Assembly: GCF_000373585.1 (NCBI RefSeq)
Contig: NZ_KB891940.1
Location: forward strand, 180,610-244,609
Origin: Streptomyces sp. MspMP-M5
GTDB lineage: Bacteria > Actinomycetota > Actinomycetes > Streptomycetales > Streptomycetaceae
Reading direction: 5' to 3'
DNA: 64,000 nucleotides
Shown here: in pieces, positions 35,034 through 43,271 of the stretch
Numbering within the stretch: the stretch's first letter is position 1
Layout: each line of letters begins with the position of its first letter
Made by a program: the position numbers and the translations under genes
Notes under the pieces: model-generated
Database searches by the model: none
What the model was told of the DNA's origin: nothing
The model's input: only the letters and a program-made list of their open reading frames with translations

Positions 35034-36413
35034 TCACCCGCGGCTCGGGGCGCCCGCGCGGAAGATCAGTGCGGCGGCTGCGAGCCCGGCGACCAGCAGC
35101 ACCCCGCCCGCGTGCGGCAGCCCGCCCAGGGTGCCCAGCACGGCGACCCCGAGTGCCGCACCGGCCTGCCGGATGCCGTTGAGGGCGCCCTGTGCGGTGG
35201 CGGTCAGCTCCGGCGGTGCGGCGACGGCCACCGCGGCGGCGGCGCCGGGGATGGACAGGGTGCCCGCGGCGGCCAGCGCCAGTTCGGCCGCCAGGAGCAG
35301 GGGCAGCGGCGGCCGGCCGCCGGCGAGCAGCAGCAGCGCCCCGGCCAGCGCGGTGGCCGTCATCCCGGCCAGCAGCACCGGGCGGGCGCCGTGCCGGGCG
35401 ACCAGCCGCCCGGTGAAGAACGGCATCACGCACACCGGGAAGGTGAGCGGCAGCGACGCCAGCCCGGCGTCGAGCGGCGCGAGCGCGTAGGTGCGCTGCA
35501 GCCACAGGGCGAGCAGGTACATCCCGCCGAAGTAGGCGAAGCAGGACACCGCGGCGGCCAGCAGGGCGGCCCGGACCCGGGGGAGGGCGAGCAGCGCCGG
35601 CGCCAGTACGGGCGCCGCGGCCCGGCGCTCCACGGCGGCCAGCGCGGCGAGGGCGAGCACCGCGGCCGCGACCGGCGCCCAGGCGGACGGCGCGGACCAG
35701 CCCTCGATGCCGGCCTCGACCAGGCCGAAGGTGAGGGCGCCGAGCGCGCCGGTGGACAGCAGCAGCCCGGCCCGGTCCAGGGCGCGCGGCGTGCCGCCGG
35801 TGGCGCGGGCAGGCGGCGCCGGGAGCCGGCGGGCGAGCAGCAGCGCGGCCAGCGCGATCGGCGGGTTCACCAGGAACACCAGCCGCCAGCCGCCGAGTTC
35901 GACCAGAGCGCCGCCCAGCACCGGGCCGGCCGCCGCGCCCAGCCCGCTCAGCGCGGCCCAGGCGCCGATCGCCCGGGTGCGCCGCGCGGGGTCGGGATAG
36001 AGGGCGATGAGCAGCGCCAACGAGGCAGGCACCAGGCCGGCGCCGGCCGCCCCCAGCAGCGCCCGCCCGGCGATCAGCGGGCCGGCGGCGGGCGCCGCGG
36101 CGCAGAGCACGGACAGCACCGCGAAGCCGGCCAGCGACCAGGTGTACATCCGGCGGGCGCCCCACCGGTCGGCGAACACCCCGGCGGCGAGCAGCAGTCC
36201 GGCGAAGACCACGGTGTAGGCGTCGACCGCCCAGGGCAGCGCGGCGGCGGCCGGGTGCAGGGAACGCCGCAGGTCGGGCAGGGCGACGTTGAGGATGGTG
36301 GTGTCGAGGAGGACGAGCAGATTGCCGGCGGCGATCCCGGCGAACGCGAGCCGGGACCGGGCGGGTGCCGGCGAGGTGGCGCCGGCGGCCGGCGCGACGG
36401 TGTCGGTGGTCAT
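35034..36413 (-). CDS. MFS drug-resistance transporter, DHA2 (EmrB/QacA) type, 14 spans
   Basis: The 459-residue protein is very Ala/Leu-rich with about 14 membrane spans. It carries the DHA2 motifs: LDTTILNVALPDLRRSL in span 1, the loop motif DRWGARRMYTW between spans 2 and 3, and GRALLGAAGAGLVPASLALL with antiporter motif C-like ALSGLGAAAGPVLGGAL. It exports drugs or small molecules using the proton gradient. ATG 36413 is the only start that keeps span 1 intact. Divergent from a LysR gene across 93 bp holding two palindromes, so LysR control is likely. Whether it exports the BGC product is unknown; it is separated from the BGC by the degraded zone. Confidence 0.9.
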   Translation of the reverse strand: MTTDTVAPAAGATSPAPARSRLAFAGIAAGNLLVLLDTTILNVALPDLRRSLHPAAAALPWAVDAYTVVFAGLLLAAGVFADRWGARRMYTWSLAGFAVLSVLCAAAPAAGPLIAGRALLGAAGAGLVPASLALLIALYPDPARRTRAIGAWAALSGLGAAAGPVLGGALVELGGWRLVFLVNPPIALAALLLARRLPAPPARATGGTPRALDRAGLLLSTGALGALTFGLVEAGIEGWSAPSAWAPVAAAVLALAALAAVERRAAAPVLAPALLALPRVRAALLAAAVSCFAYFGGMYLLALWLQRTYALAPLDAGLASLPLTFPVCVMPFFTGRLVARHGARPVLLAGMTATALAGALLLLAGGRPPLPLLLAAELALAAAGTLSIPGAAAAVAVAAPPELTATAQGALNGIRQAGAALGVAVLGTLGGLPHAGGVLLVAGLAAAALIFRAGAPSRG

Positions 36414-36457
36414 GGCGGCACGGTCGCCCGGAAGCGGCCCCGTCGGCGACGCCGCAC

Positions 36458-36497
36458 TTCCGATATCCCCATCGGAAACTCCGATGCCCGGTGGCAT
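36458..36497. promoter_or_regulatory. Two palindromes between the MFS and LysR genes (probable LysR operators)
   Basis: TTCCGAT (36458-36464) and ATCGGAA (36471-36477) form a 7-bp inverted repeat with a 6-nt spacer. ATGCC-CGGT-GGCAT (36484-36497) forms a second one, ending 9 nt before the LysR GTG. Their position in the 93-bp divergent spacer fits LysR binding and autoregulation. Confidence 0.6.
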
Positions 36498-36506
36498 CCT
36501 TGGCGC

Positions 36507-37427
36507 GTGGACTCCCGCTATCTTCGCGCCTTCGTCGCCGTCGCCGACCACGGCGGAATCTCCGCCGCCGCCCAGGAGTTGGGCTATGCCCAGTCCAGCG
36601 TGAGCGCCCAGCTCAAGCGGCTGGAGGCGGAGCTGGACGCGGCGGTCCTGGTGCGCGCCGGCACCGGCGCCACCCTCACCGACGCCGGCCGCCGGCTGCT
36701 GCCGCACGCCCGCGAGGCCCTGGAGCTGGAGGAGCGGATGCGGCGGGCCGCCCGCGGCGACCGCCCCCGGCTGCGGATCGGCGCCCAGGAGTCGCTGGCG
36801 CACGGCTGGATGCCGGAGGTGCTGGCGGCCCTGGAGTACGGCGCGGCCGGGCCCGGCACCGGCGCCGACGTCGAGCTGACGGTCGGCAACCGCGCCCTCG
36901 TGCAACGGGCCTTCGGCGAGGGCGAGTTGGATGTGGCGTTCCAGTACGACAACGGGGGGCGGACACTCGGCCCGCACACCGTCGTCGGCCGGGACCGCAC
37001 GGTCCTGGTGGTGGGCCCGGGCCACCCGCTGGCCAAAGAGGAGCGGGTGACGCCGGATCGGCTCCTGGATTGCGTGTTCCTGGTCGCCGAACGGGGCTGC
37101 ACCTCCGAAATGCTGGTGGACCGGCTGGGCCGGGACCTCCTCGCCGGAGCGCACACGGCGCAGGTCACCGGCTCGCTCTCCGCGCTGCTCCGGCTGACCG
37201 CGCACGGCCACGGCGTCACGCTGCTGCCGTGGCTGGCGGTCGCCCGGGAGCTGGAGCAGGGCGACCTCGTCACCCTCCGGCTCGCCGAGCCGATCCGCCC
37301 GGTCAGCATCGTCGCCCAGTGGCGCCCCCGTCTCGGCCTCGCCGAACGGTCCCTGCACGCCCTCCTCGACCTGGCCCGGCGCGCCGACCCGCTGGCCGGG
37401 GAGGAGACCCGGGCCGAGGTGTCCTGA
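36507..37427 (+). CDS. LysR-family transcriptional regulator
   Basis: The 306-residue protein has an N-terminal winged helix (VDSRYLRAFVAVADHGGISA, LGYAQSSVSAQLKRLEAEL) and a C-terminal effector-binding domain of the periplasmic-protein fold. GTG 36507 gives the standard family N-terminus. It is transcribed divergently from the EmrB-type exporter, the classical arrangement for a LysR activator of an efflux gene. The ligand is unknown. Confidence 0.9.
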   Translation: MDSRYLRAFVAVADHGGISAAAQELGYAQSSVSAQLKRLEAELDAAVLVRAGTGATLTDAGRRLLPHAREALELEERMRRAARGDRPRLRIGAQESLAHGWMPEVLAALEYGAAGPGTGADVELTVGNRALVQRAFGEGELDVAFQYDNGGRTLGPHTVVGRDRTVLVVGPGHPLAKEERVTPDRLLDCVFLVAERGCTSEMLVDRLGRDLLAGAHTAQVTGSLSALLRLTAHGHGVTLLPWLAVARELEQGDLVTLRLAEPIRPVSIVAQWRPRLGLAERSLHALLDLARRADPLAGEETRAEVS

Positions 37428-37541
37428 CCGGCCCCCGGGGCGTCCACGGCGCTCCCGGCCGTCCACGGCCCCTCGGGGCCCCGTACGGGCGGGGCCGCGC
37501 CCCGGTGCGGTGCGCGGCCCGTCGGCGGTACGTCAGCGGGA

Positions 37542-38270
37542 TCAGGCGCTGTTGCCGCCGCTGCGCCGCTTGTCGGAGTCGGCCTCGGCCTCGGCCTGCT
37601 TGGCCTGGACCTCGGGGTCGAGCGGGGTGCCCTGGCTGCCGTCGACGGCGCTCAGGTGGCCGCGGTCGCCGACCTCGGTGGGCGCCGGCGGCTCGACCAG
37701 CCAGTCCGGGTTGGCCTGCTTGTCCCACCACTTCCAGGCGGCGACCGCGCCGGCCACCACGACGCCCAGCAGCGCCAGCCGGCGGGCGGCCTTGCCGCAC
37801 GCCGCCCGGCGGCACTGCTTCCGGTGCAGCTTCTCGATCTCCTCGGCCGTCACCTGCCCGCGCAGCACCGCCAGCGCCGCACTGCCCCGGGCCAGCGCCT
37901 CCTCGCGTACCGGCTCGGCCGCCGCCCGGGCGCTGACCACGGCGTTCTCCAGTCGCGGGGCGGTGTAGTCGGCGGCCTGCCGGGCGGCCTTGCGGGTGCG
38001 GCGGGCGGCCCGGGTCGCCACCGCGTCCACCTTGGGCGGCAGTGCGCCGCGGGCGTGCTCGATCCGCGGGTGCAGACGGGCGTCGTACTGGGCACGGGCC
38101 TGGTGGGCCGCCTCGGCGACCTTGGGGGCCAGCCGGGCACACGCCTCGTGGGAGTAGTGGACAGCGGTGTCCTTGGCCGTACCGGCGTAGGGAGCCACCA
38201 CCTCCGCTGCGTGCCGCACGCCGTCCTTGGCGGAATGGGTCGCGGCGCGCACGCTGTCCTTGCGGGTCAC
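37542..38270 (-). CDS. DUF5324 family protein with one membrane span
   Basis: The 242-residue protein is conserved in Streptomyces but uncharacterised. It has a long Ala-rich, charged helical part rich in ATHSAKDGVRHAAEV-like repeats (probable amphipathic helices or coiled coil, 1-165). One membrane span follows (LALLGVVVAGAVAAWKWW, near 172-190), then a short polar tail with VEPPAPTEVG. GGAGGAGG precedes GTG 38270. In Streptomyces it is usually found close to the cyclophilin/rhomboid/crgA group, as here, marking the start of conserved core. The family has no assigned function. Confidence 0.75.
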   Translation of the reverse strand: MTRKDSVRAATHSAKDGVRHAAEVVAPYAGTAKDTAVHYSHEACARLAPKVAEAAHQARAQYDARLHPRIEHARGALPPKVDAVATRAARRTRKAARQAADYTAPRLENAVVSARAAAEPVREEALARGSAALAVLRGQVTAEEIEKLHRKQCRRAACGKAARRLALLGVVVAGAVAAWKWWDKQANPDWLVEPPAPTEVGDRGHLSAVDGSQGTPLDPEVQAKQAEAEADSDKRRSGGNSA

Positions 38271-38561
38271 GGGGATCCTCCTCCTCGGTGGGGTCCGGGT
38301 CTGGGGGCTGCTCCCCCACCTCTGCTGTGTCGCCTGTCCACCCGAATGACGAGCATGCCCGCTCCCTGCCCGCACGGCACCTGCGAGCGGGCATCCGGGG
38401 CATCGGGGACTTTCCGGAGCCTTGTGACGACCATGCCACGGGGTGCCGCGGCATGCGCGGGAAATCAGTACGAACCGCAAGAAGAGGTGGCGGCCCGACA
38501 CCCGGTGGCCGCTTCATGCGAGGATCGGGGATCGTCAGTGAAGACTTATGGAAGGTAGATC

Positions 38562-39089
<528 letters not shown>

Positions 39090-39099
39090 CCCGGGTCGC

Positions 39100-39168
39100 G
39101 TTCCCCGGCCCGCTCCGGGGAACCATCGCGCCCCGTCCGGTCGTAGATGATAGAGAGACGGGGCGCGA
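39100..39168. terminator. Tandem hairpins after the cyclophilin gene
   Basis: First stem GTTCCCCGG/CCGGGGAAC at 39100-39108 and 39115-39123. Second stem TCGCGCCCCGTC/GACGGGGCGCGA at 39127-39138 and 39157-39168. Both lie within 80 nt of the stop codon. Confidence 0.65.
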
Positions 39169-39224
39169 AGCTCGTTGTGGGGCGGTGGCCGGGCGACGGG
39201 AGGGCGGGGCGCGAAGCTCGTCGT
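39159..39224 (+). repeat. Direct repeat upstream of the rhomboid gene
   Basis: CGGGGCGCGAAGCTCGTTGT at 39159-39178 recurs at 39205-39224 with one change (TTGT to TCGT), period 46 bp. The second copy ends 19 nt before the rhomboid ATG. Left arms of the copies overlap the terminator hairpin. Confidence 0.7.
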
Positions 39225-39243
39225 AGGGACTTTTAGGGGACCG

Positions 39244-40158
39244 ATGGACCAGCCAGGCAGCCCGCAGGAGCCGCAGCAGGCGCACGGCCACGACGGCCTG
39301 CCCACCTGCCGGAACCACCCGGACCGCCCCACCGGCGTCCGCTGCACCCGCTGCGACCGGCCGATCTGCCCGGAGTGCATGATCAGCGCCTCGGTCGGCT
39401 TCCAGTGCCCGGACTGCGTCCGCACCGGCGGCGGCAGCGGCCCGGCCCCGCAGGCCGGCGCGCCGCGCACGACAGCGGGCGGCACGCTCACCGCCGACCC
39501 CCGGCTGATCACCAAGATCCTGCTGGGCCTCAACGTCGCCGTCTTCATCGCGGTCCTGGCGACCGGCGGCGACGCGAGCCCGTTGCCCGGCCGGTTCGAC
39601 ATGATCAGTCTGGCCGTCGACCCCGCCCGCTACCAGCTCGTCGGGGTCGCCCACGGCGAGTGGTACCGCCTGCTGACCGCGGTCTTCCTGCACCAGCAGA
39701 TCGCGCACATCGGCTTCAACCTGCTCTCGCTGTGGTGGCTGGGCCCGCCGATGGAGGCGGCGCTCGGCCGGCTCCGCTTCACCGTGCTCTATCTGCTCGC
39801 CGGTCTGGGCGGCAGTGCCCTGACCTACCTGCTCGCGGCGCAGAACCAGCCCTCGCTCGGCGCGTCCGGCGCGATCTTCGGGCTGATGGGCGCCACGGCG
39901 GTGCTGATGCGCCGGCTGCGCTACGACATGAAGCCGGTGCTGATCCTGCTCGGCCTCAACCTGGCCTTCACGTTCCTGTGGCCGAACATCGCCTGGCAGG
40001 CGCACGTCGGCGGCCTGGTCGTGGGCGCCGCGGTGGCGTTCGGGATGGTGCACGCGCCGCGCGACCGCCGGACGCTGGTGCACGTCGGGACGTGCGTGGT
40101 GGTCCTGTTGGCGATCGTCGCGACGGTGTGGGTACGGACCCTTCAGCTGACCGGCTGA
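39244..40158 (+). CDS. Rhomboid-family intramembrane serine protease with zinc-finger head
   Basis: The 304-residue protein starts with a B-box-like zinc motif (CRNHPDRPTGVRCTRCDRPI, then CPECM and CPDC). About six membrane spans follow, with the rhomboid catalytic dyad: Ser in PSLGASGAIFGLMG and His in WQAHVGGLVVGA. It cuts transmembrane substrates within the membrane. AGGGGA precedes ATG 39244. It converges on crgA across a spacer rich in DnaA-box-like sequences. Confidence 0.9.
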   Translation: MDQPGSPQEPQQAHGHDGLPTCRNHPDRPTGVRCTRCDRPICPECMISASVGFQCPDCVRTGGGSGPAPQAGAPRTTAGGTLTADPRLITKILLGLNVAVFIAVLATGGDASPLPGRFDMISLAVDPARYQLVGVAHGEWYRLLTAVFLHQQIAHIGFNLLSLWWLGPPMEAALGRLRFTVLYLLAGLGGSALTYLLAAQNQPSLGASGAIFGLMGATAVLMRRLRYDMKPVLILLGLNLAFTFLWPNIAWQAHVGGLVVGAAVAFGMVHAPRDRRTLVHVGTCVVVLLAIVATVWVRTLQLTG

Positions 40159-40175
40159 GGCGCTCGGCGCGCGCG

Positions 40176-40363
40176 TTGTCCACAGTCCGTGAAGGATCTT
40201 GTGCATGCTGTGCGGACGTCCGCCCCGGCGCCTCGTAGAACGGCGTTTCCGCAGGAAGAGACGGGGGCGGAGGGCCTTTGCGGGAGGTGCCGCCAGTCAC
40301 ACCGGCGTCAACCTCCCGAAGGTTATCCACAGATCTTCTGAAGTTTTCCCCGGCTGTGGATAA
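40176..40363. promoter_or_regulatory. Cluster of DnaA-box-like 9-mers
   Basis: TTGTCCACA at 40176-40184, TTATCCACA at 40323-40331 and, on the other strand, TTATCCACA read from 40363 to 40355, with a weaker fourth near 40365-40373. TTGTCCACA is the Streptomyces consensus and TTATCCACA the Escherichia coli one. They lie in the 259-bp convergent spacer between rhomboid and crgA genes. The pair at 40323/40355 is an inverted repeat with a 23-nt gap. Confidence 0.6.
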
Positions 40364-40417
40364 CTGTGTGGATGGCCTTGGGCAGGGCTTGTGCCGCCCT
40401 CGGGAGCGCGTCCCGCG

Positions 40418-40672
40418 CTACTTCCACTGTGTGGAGACGCCGAACCCGACCGCGATGAAGCCGAAGCCGCACACGATGTTCCAGTTGCCCATCGCCTTGA
40501 TCGGCAGATCGCCCTCGGACACATAGAACAGCACGATCCACGCCAGCCCGATCACGAACATCGCCAGCATCAGCGGCGCGACCCAGCCACGACCCGAGTT
40601 CATCTTCAGGTTGGTGGACTTCGCCGGCGGCGGCGTGAAGTCGTCCTTCTTACGGATCCGTGACTTCGGCAC
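40418..40672 (-). CDS. crgA: Cell division protein CrgA
   Basis: The 84-residue protein has the CrgA layout: a charged N-terminus (MPKSRIRKKDDFTPPP) and two membrane spans (WVAPLMLAMFVIGLAWIVLF and WNIVCGFGFIAVGFGVS) joined by a short loop. In Streptomyces CrgA inhibits FtsZ-ring formation and co-ordinates growth with sporulation septation. In mycobacteria it is part of the divisome. The neighbours (rhomboid, DUF881, class E sortases, pknB group) are its normal origin-proximal surroundings. Confidence 0.93.
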   Translation of the reverse strand: MPKSRIRKKDDFTPPPAKSTNLKMNSGRGWVAPLMLAMFVIGLAWIVLFYVSEGDLPIKAMGNWNIVCGFGFIAVGFGVSTQWK

Positions 40673-40849
40673 GAGGAACTCTCCTGTCGATGTGCTGCTC
40701 CCCCGCTCTCCACGGCGAGCGGGCGGTCTCCCCCGCCGGGCGGGGCGCTACGGGGCGGGAGCCAGGGTACGGACACGAGGGGAACGGATTTCCTTCCCAG
40801 GCGTCCGTTAGCGTAGTGCTTCCGCGGCGTCGTAAGGAGTAAGGGTACG

Positions 40850-41620
40850 TTGAGCACTTCCGCCGGCTCCCCCGGGCGCCCTTCCCGCCTCCGGCTGCGG
40901 CCCGTCCGGCTCCTCACCCTCCTCGTCTTCGCCCTCGCCGGCCTGATGTTCTGGCTGAGCTTCGACACCGCCCGCGGCACCAACCTCCGCTCCGACGACT
41001 CGATGCTGCGCCTGTCCGACCTCATCCAGGAACGCAGCCACAAGAACGGCGTCCAGGACGAGCGGATGGCCGGCCTGCGCGCGGAGGTCGACGCCCTGGC
41101 CCGCCGCGACACCCGCCCCTCCGGCGCGGCGGAGGCCAGGCTCAAGGCACTGGAGCAGAACGCCGGCACCAAGCCGCTGTCCGGCCCCGGCCTGACGGTC
41201 ACCCTCACCGACGCCCCGCCGAACGCCACCGCCAAGATCCCCGGCATCCCCGAACCCCAGCCCAACGACCTCGTCATCCACCAGCAGGACCTCCAGGCCG
41301 TGGTGAACGCCCTGTGGAACGGCGGCGCCAAGGGCATCAAGGTCATGGACCAGCGGCTGATCTCCACCAGCGCGGTCCGCTGCGTCGGCAACACCCTGAT
41401 CCTCCAGGGCCAGGTCTACTCCCCGCCGTACAGGATCACCGCGGTCGGCGACCGGGACGCGCTCAACCGCGCGCTCACCGCCTCCCTCGCCATCCAGAAC
41501 TACCTCCAGTACGTCAACGCCTACGGGCTCGGCTGGAAAGTCGACCAGCACGAGGCGGTGACTCTTCCCGGCTACTCCGGCACAGTGGATCTCCACTACG
41601 CACAGCCTGTGAAGCCGTAG
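40850..41620 (+). CDS. DUF881 family membrane-anchored protein
   Basis: The 256-residue protein has one N-terminal membrane span (LLTLLVFALAGLMFWLSF, roughly 21-38). A short coiled segment and the extracytoplasmic DUF881 domain follow, with VIHQQDLQAVVNALWNGGAK and ISTSAVRCVGNTLILQG. The start codon is TTG 40850, preceded by AAGGAG. DUF881 proteins are conserved next to crgA and pknB in actinobacteria and are thought to work in the cell envelope, but biochemical function is not settled. The first sortase follows after 35 nt. Confidence 0.88.
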   Translation: MSTSAGSPGRPSRLRLRPVRLLTLLVFALAGLMFWLSFDTARGTNLRSDDSMLRLSDLIQERSHKNGVQDERMAGLRAEVDALARRDTRPSGAAEARLKALEQNAGTKPLSGPGLTVTLTDAPPNATAKIPGIPEPQPNDLVIHQQDLQAVVNALWNGGAKGIKVMDQRLISTSAVRCVGNTLILQGQVYSPPYRITAVGDRDALNRALTASLAIQNYLQYVNAYGLGWKVDQHEAVTLPGYSGTVDLHYAQPVKP

Positions 41621-41655
41621 CCCGCACCCGCGGGCCGGCGGGGAGGGGCGGCCCG

Positions 41656-42360
41656 ATGACGGTGCGGTGGATCGTGCGGACGGCCAGCGAGATCTGCCTC
41701 ACGGCCGGCACACTGATCGTCCTCTTCGTGGTCTACCTCCTCTACTGGACCGGCGTCCGGGCGGACAGCGCGATGGACGGCGAGATCGACCGCCTCCAGC
41801 ACCAGTGGTCCACCGGTCCGGCCGCCGCGGCCGGCACCCCGGCCCCCGGCACCCCCGGCCCGGCACCCACCGCCCCGCCCCGCCGCTACGAGCCGGGCCG
41901 CTCGTTCGCCGTGATGTACATCCCCCGCCTCGGCCCGGACTGGGCCAAGCCCGTCCTGGAGGGCACCGGCACCGACGTCCTCCAGCGCGGCCTGGGCCAC
42001 TACGACCGCACCGCCCGCCTCGGCGCGACCGGCAACTTCGCCGTGGCCGGCCACCGTCGCACCTACGGCGACCCCTTCAAGGACTTCCCCCGCCTGCGCC
42101 CCGGGGACGCCGTGGTCCTCACCGACGGCACGACGTGGTTCACCTACCGCATCGACAACCGGCCCTTCACCACGCTCCCCACCGACATCGGCGTGATCGA
42201 CCCCGTACCGCGGGAATCCGGCTTCACCGGCCCCGGCCGCTATCTCACCCTGACCACCTGCGAACCGGAGTGGGGCCACAGCCACCGGCTGATCGCCTGG
42301 GCACACCTCGATTCCACCCAACCCGTCACACAAGGAAGGCCCTCGGCTTTGGCCGGCTGA
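41656..42360 (+). CDS. Class E sortase (first of three)
   Basis: The 234-residue protein has an N-terminal membrane anchor (CLTAGTLIVLFVVYLLYW, 14-31), a Pro/Ala-rich linker and a sortase domain. Catalytic residues are H133 (AVAGHRR), C202 (LTLTTCEPE) and R211. Class E sortases cleave LAXTG-type signals and attach proteins such as chaplins to the cell wall. The TLTTC box is intact. The gene follows DUF881 in the same transcript. Confidence 0.92.
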   Translation: MTVRWIVRTASEICLTAGTLIVLFVVYLLYWTGVRADSAMDGEIDRLQHQWSTGPAAAAGTPAPGTPGPAPTAPPRRYEPGRSFAVMYIPRLGPDWAKPVLEGTGTDVLQRGLGHYDRTARLGATGNFAVAGHRRTYGDPFKDFPRLRPGDAVVLTDGTTWFTYRIDNRPFTTLPTDIGVIDPVPRESGFTGPGRYLTLTTCEPEWGHSHRLIAWAHLDSTQPVTQGRPSALAG

Positions 42361-42441
42361 CCCACCTGCCCGCACCCTCTCCCTTTACTCTGGTGTCGCA
42401 ATCGACATCGTCAACGGCATCGGCAAGGGGACAGCGACAGC

Positions 42442-42618
42442 ATGTACGGCTGGATCTGGCGGCATCTGCCGGGCAACACGTGGGTGAAGGCGCTGATTTC
42501 CGTGGTGCTCGCGCTGGCGGTGGTCTTCGTGCTCTTCCAGTGGGTCTTTCCGTGGGCGGAGCCCCTGCTGCCCTTCAATGACGTCACTGTCGACCAAGGG
42601 ATGGCAGCCACCCGATGA
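42442..42618 (+). CDS. Small conserved single-span membrane protein
   Basis: The 58-residue protein MYGWIWRHLPGNTW... has one membrane helix (LISVVLALAVVFVLFQWVFP, about 18-37). A short outside tail follows. Its TGA overlaps the ATG of the amidotransferase gene (ATGA), so translation is coupled. Small proteins with this MYGWIWRHLPG start are found ahead of the pabA/trpG-type gene in Streptomyces. Role unknown. Confidence 0.8.
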   Translation: MYGWIWRHLPGNTWVKALISVVLALAVVFVLFQWVFPWAEPLLPFNDVTVDQGMAATR

Positions 42619-43271
42619 CCGCACGGATTCTCGTCGTCGACAACTACGACAGCTTCGTCTTCAACCTCGTCCAGTACCTCTACCAGCTCGGTGCCAGCTG
42701 CGAGGTGCTGCGCAACGACGAGGTCGCCCCCCGCCACGCGCAGGACGGCTTCGACGGGGTGCTGCTCTCCCCGGGGCCCGGGACGCCCGAGCAGGCCGGG
42801 GTCTGTGTCGACATGGTCCGGCACTGCGCCGCCACCGGTGTCCCGGTGTTCGGCGTCTGCCTGGGCCTCCAGTCGATGGCGGTCGCCTACGGCGGGGTGG
42901 TGGACCGGGCCCCCGAACTGCTGCACGGCAAGACCTCGCCCGTCCTCCACGAAGGCGCCGGCGTCTTCGCCGGACTGCCCTCGCCGTTCACCGCCACCCG
43001 CTACCACTCCCTGGCCGTCGAACCGGACACCGTCCCCGAGGAACTGGCCGTCACCGCCTGGACGGAGGCCGACGACGCCCCCGGCGGCCGGATCATCATG
43101 GGCCTGCGGCACCGCGAACTCCCCGTCGAGGGCGTGCAGTTCCACCCCGAGTCGGTCCTGACGGAATGGGGACACCGGATGCTGGCCAACTGGCTGGTGG
43201 AGTGCGGCGACAAGGAGGCGGTGGAGCGTTCGGCGGGGCTTGCCCCGGTGGTCGGCAAGGCCGGCGCGTGA
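42615..43271 (+). CDS. Glutamine amidotransferase, anthranilate/aminodeoxychorismate synthase component II
   Basis: The 218-residue class I glutamine amidotransferase begins ILVVDNYDSFVFNLVQYL. It has the nucleophile Cys in VFGVCLGLQSMA, the oxyanion motif LLSPGPGTPEQAG, and the His-Glu pair in GVQFHPESVLTEWG. It supplies ammonia to a chorismate-using partner for folate (PabA) or tryptophan (TrpG) synthesis. The partner is not in the window, so the two cannot be told apart. Overlaps at both ends (ATGA, GTGA) embed it between envelope genes. Confidence 0.9.
   Translation: MTARILVVDNYDSFVFNLVQYLYQLGASCEVLRNDEVAPRHAQDGFDGVLLSPGPGTPEQAGVCVDMVRHCAATGVPVFGVCLGLQSMAVAYGGVVDRAPELLHGKTSPVLHEGAGVFAGLPSPFTATRYHSLAVEPDTVPEELAVTAWTEADDAPGGRIIMGLRHRELPVEGVQFHPESVLTEWGHRMLANWLVECGDKEAVERSAGLAPVVGKAGA

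Noticed and set aside
34939..37466. Long minus and plus frames spanning both the MFS and the LysR genes
   Set aside because: Only 35034-36413 (minus) and 36507-37427 (plus) show family motifs. The extensions are antisense shadows with biased composition.
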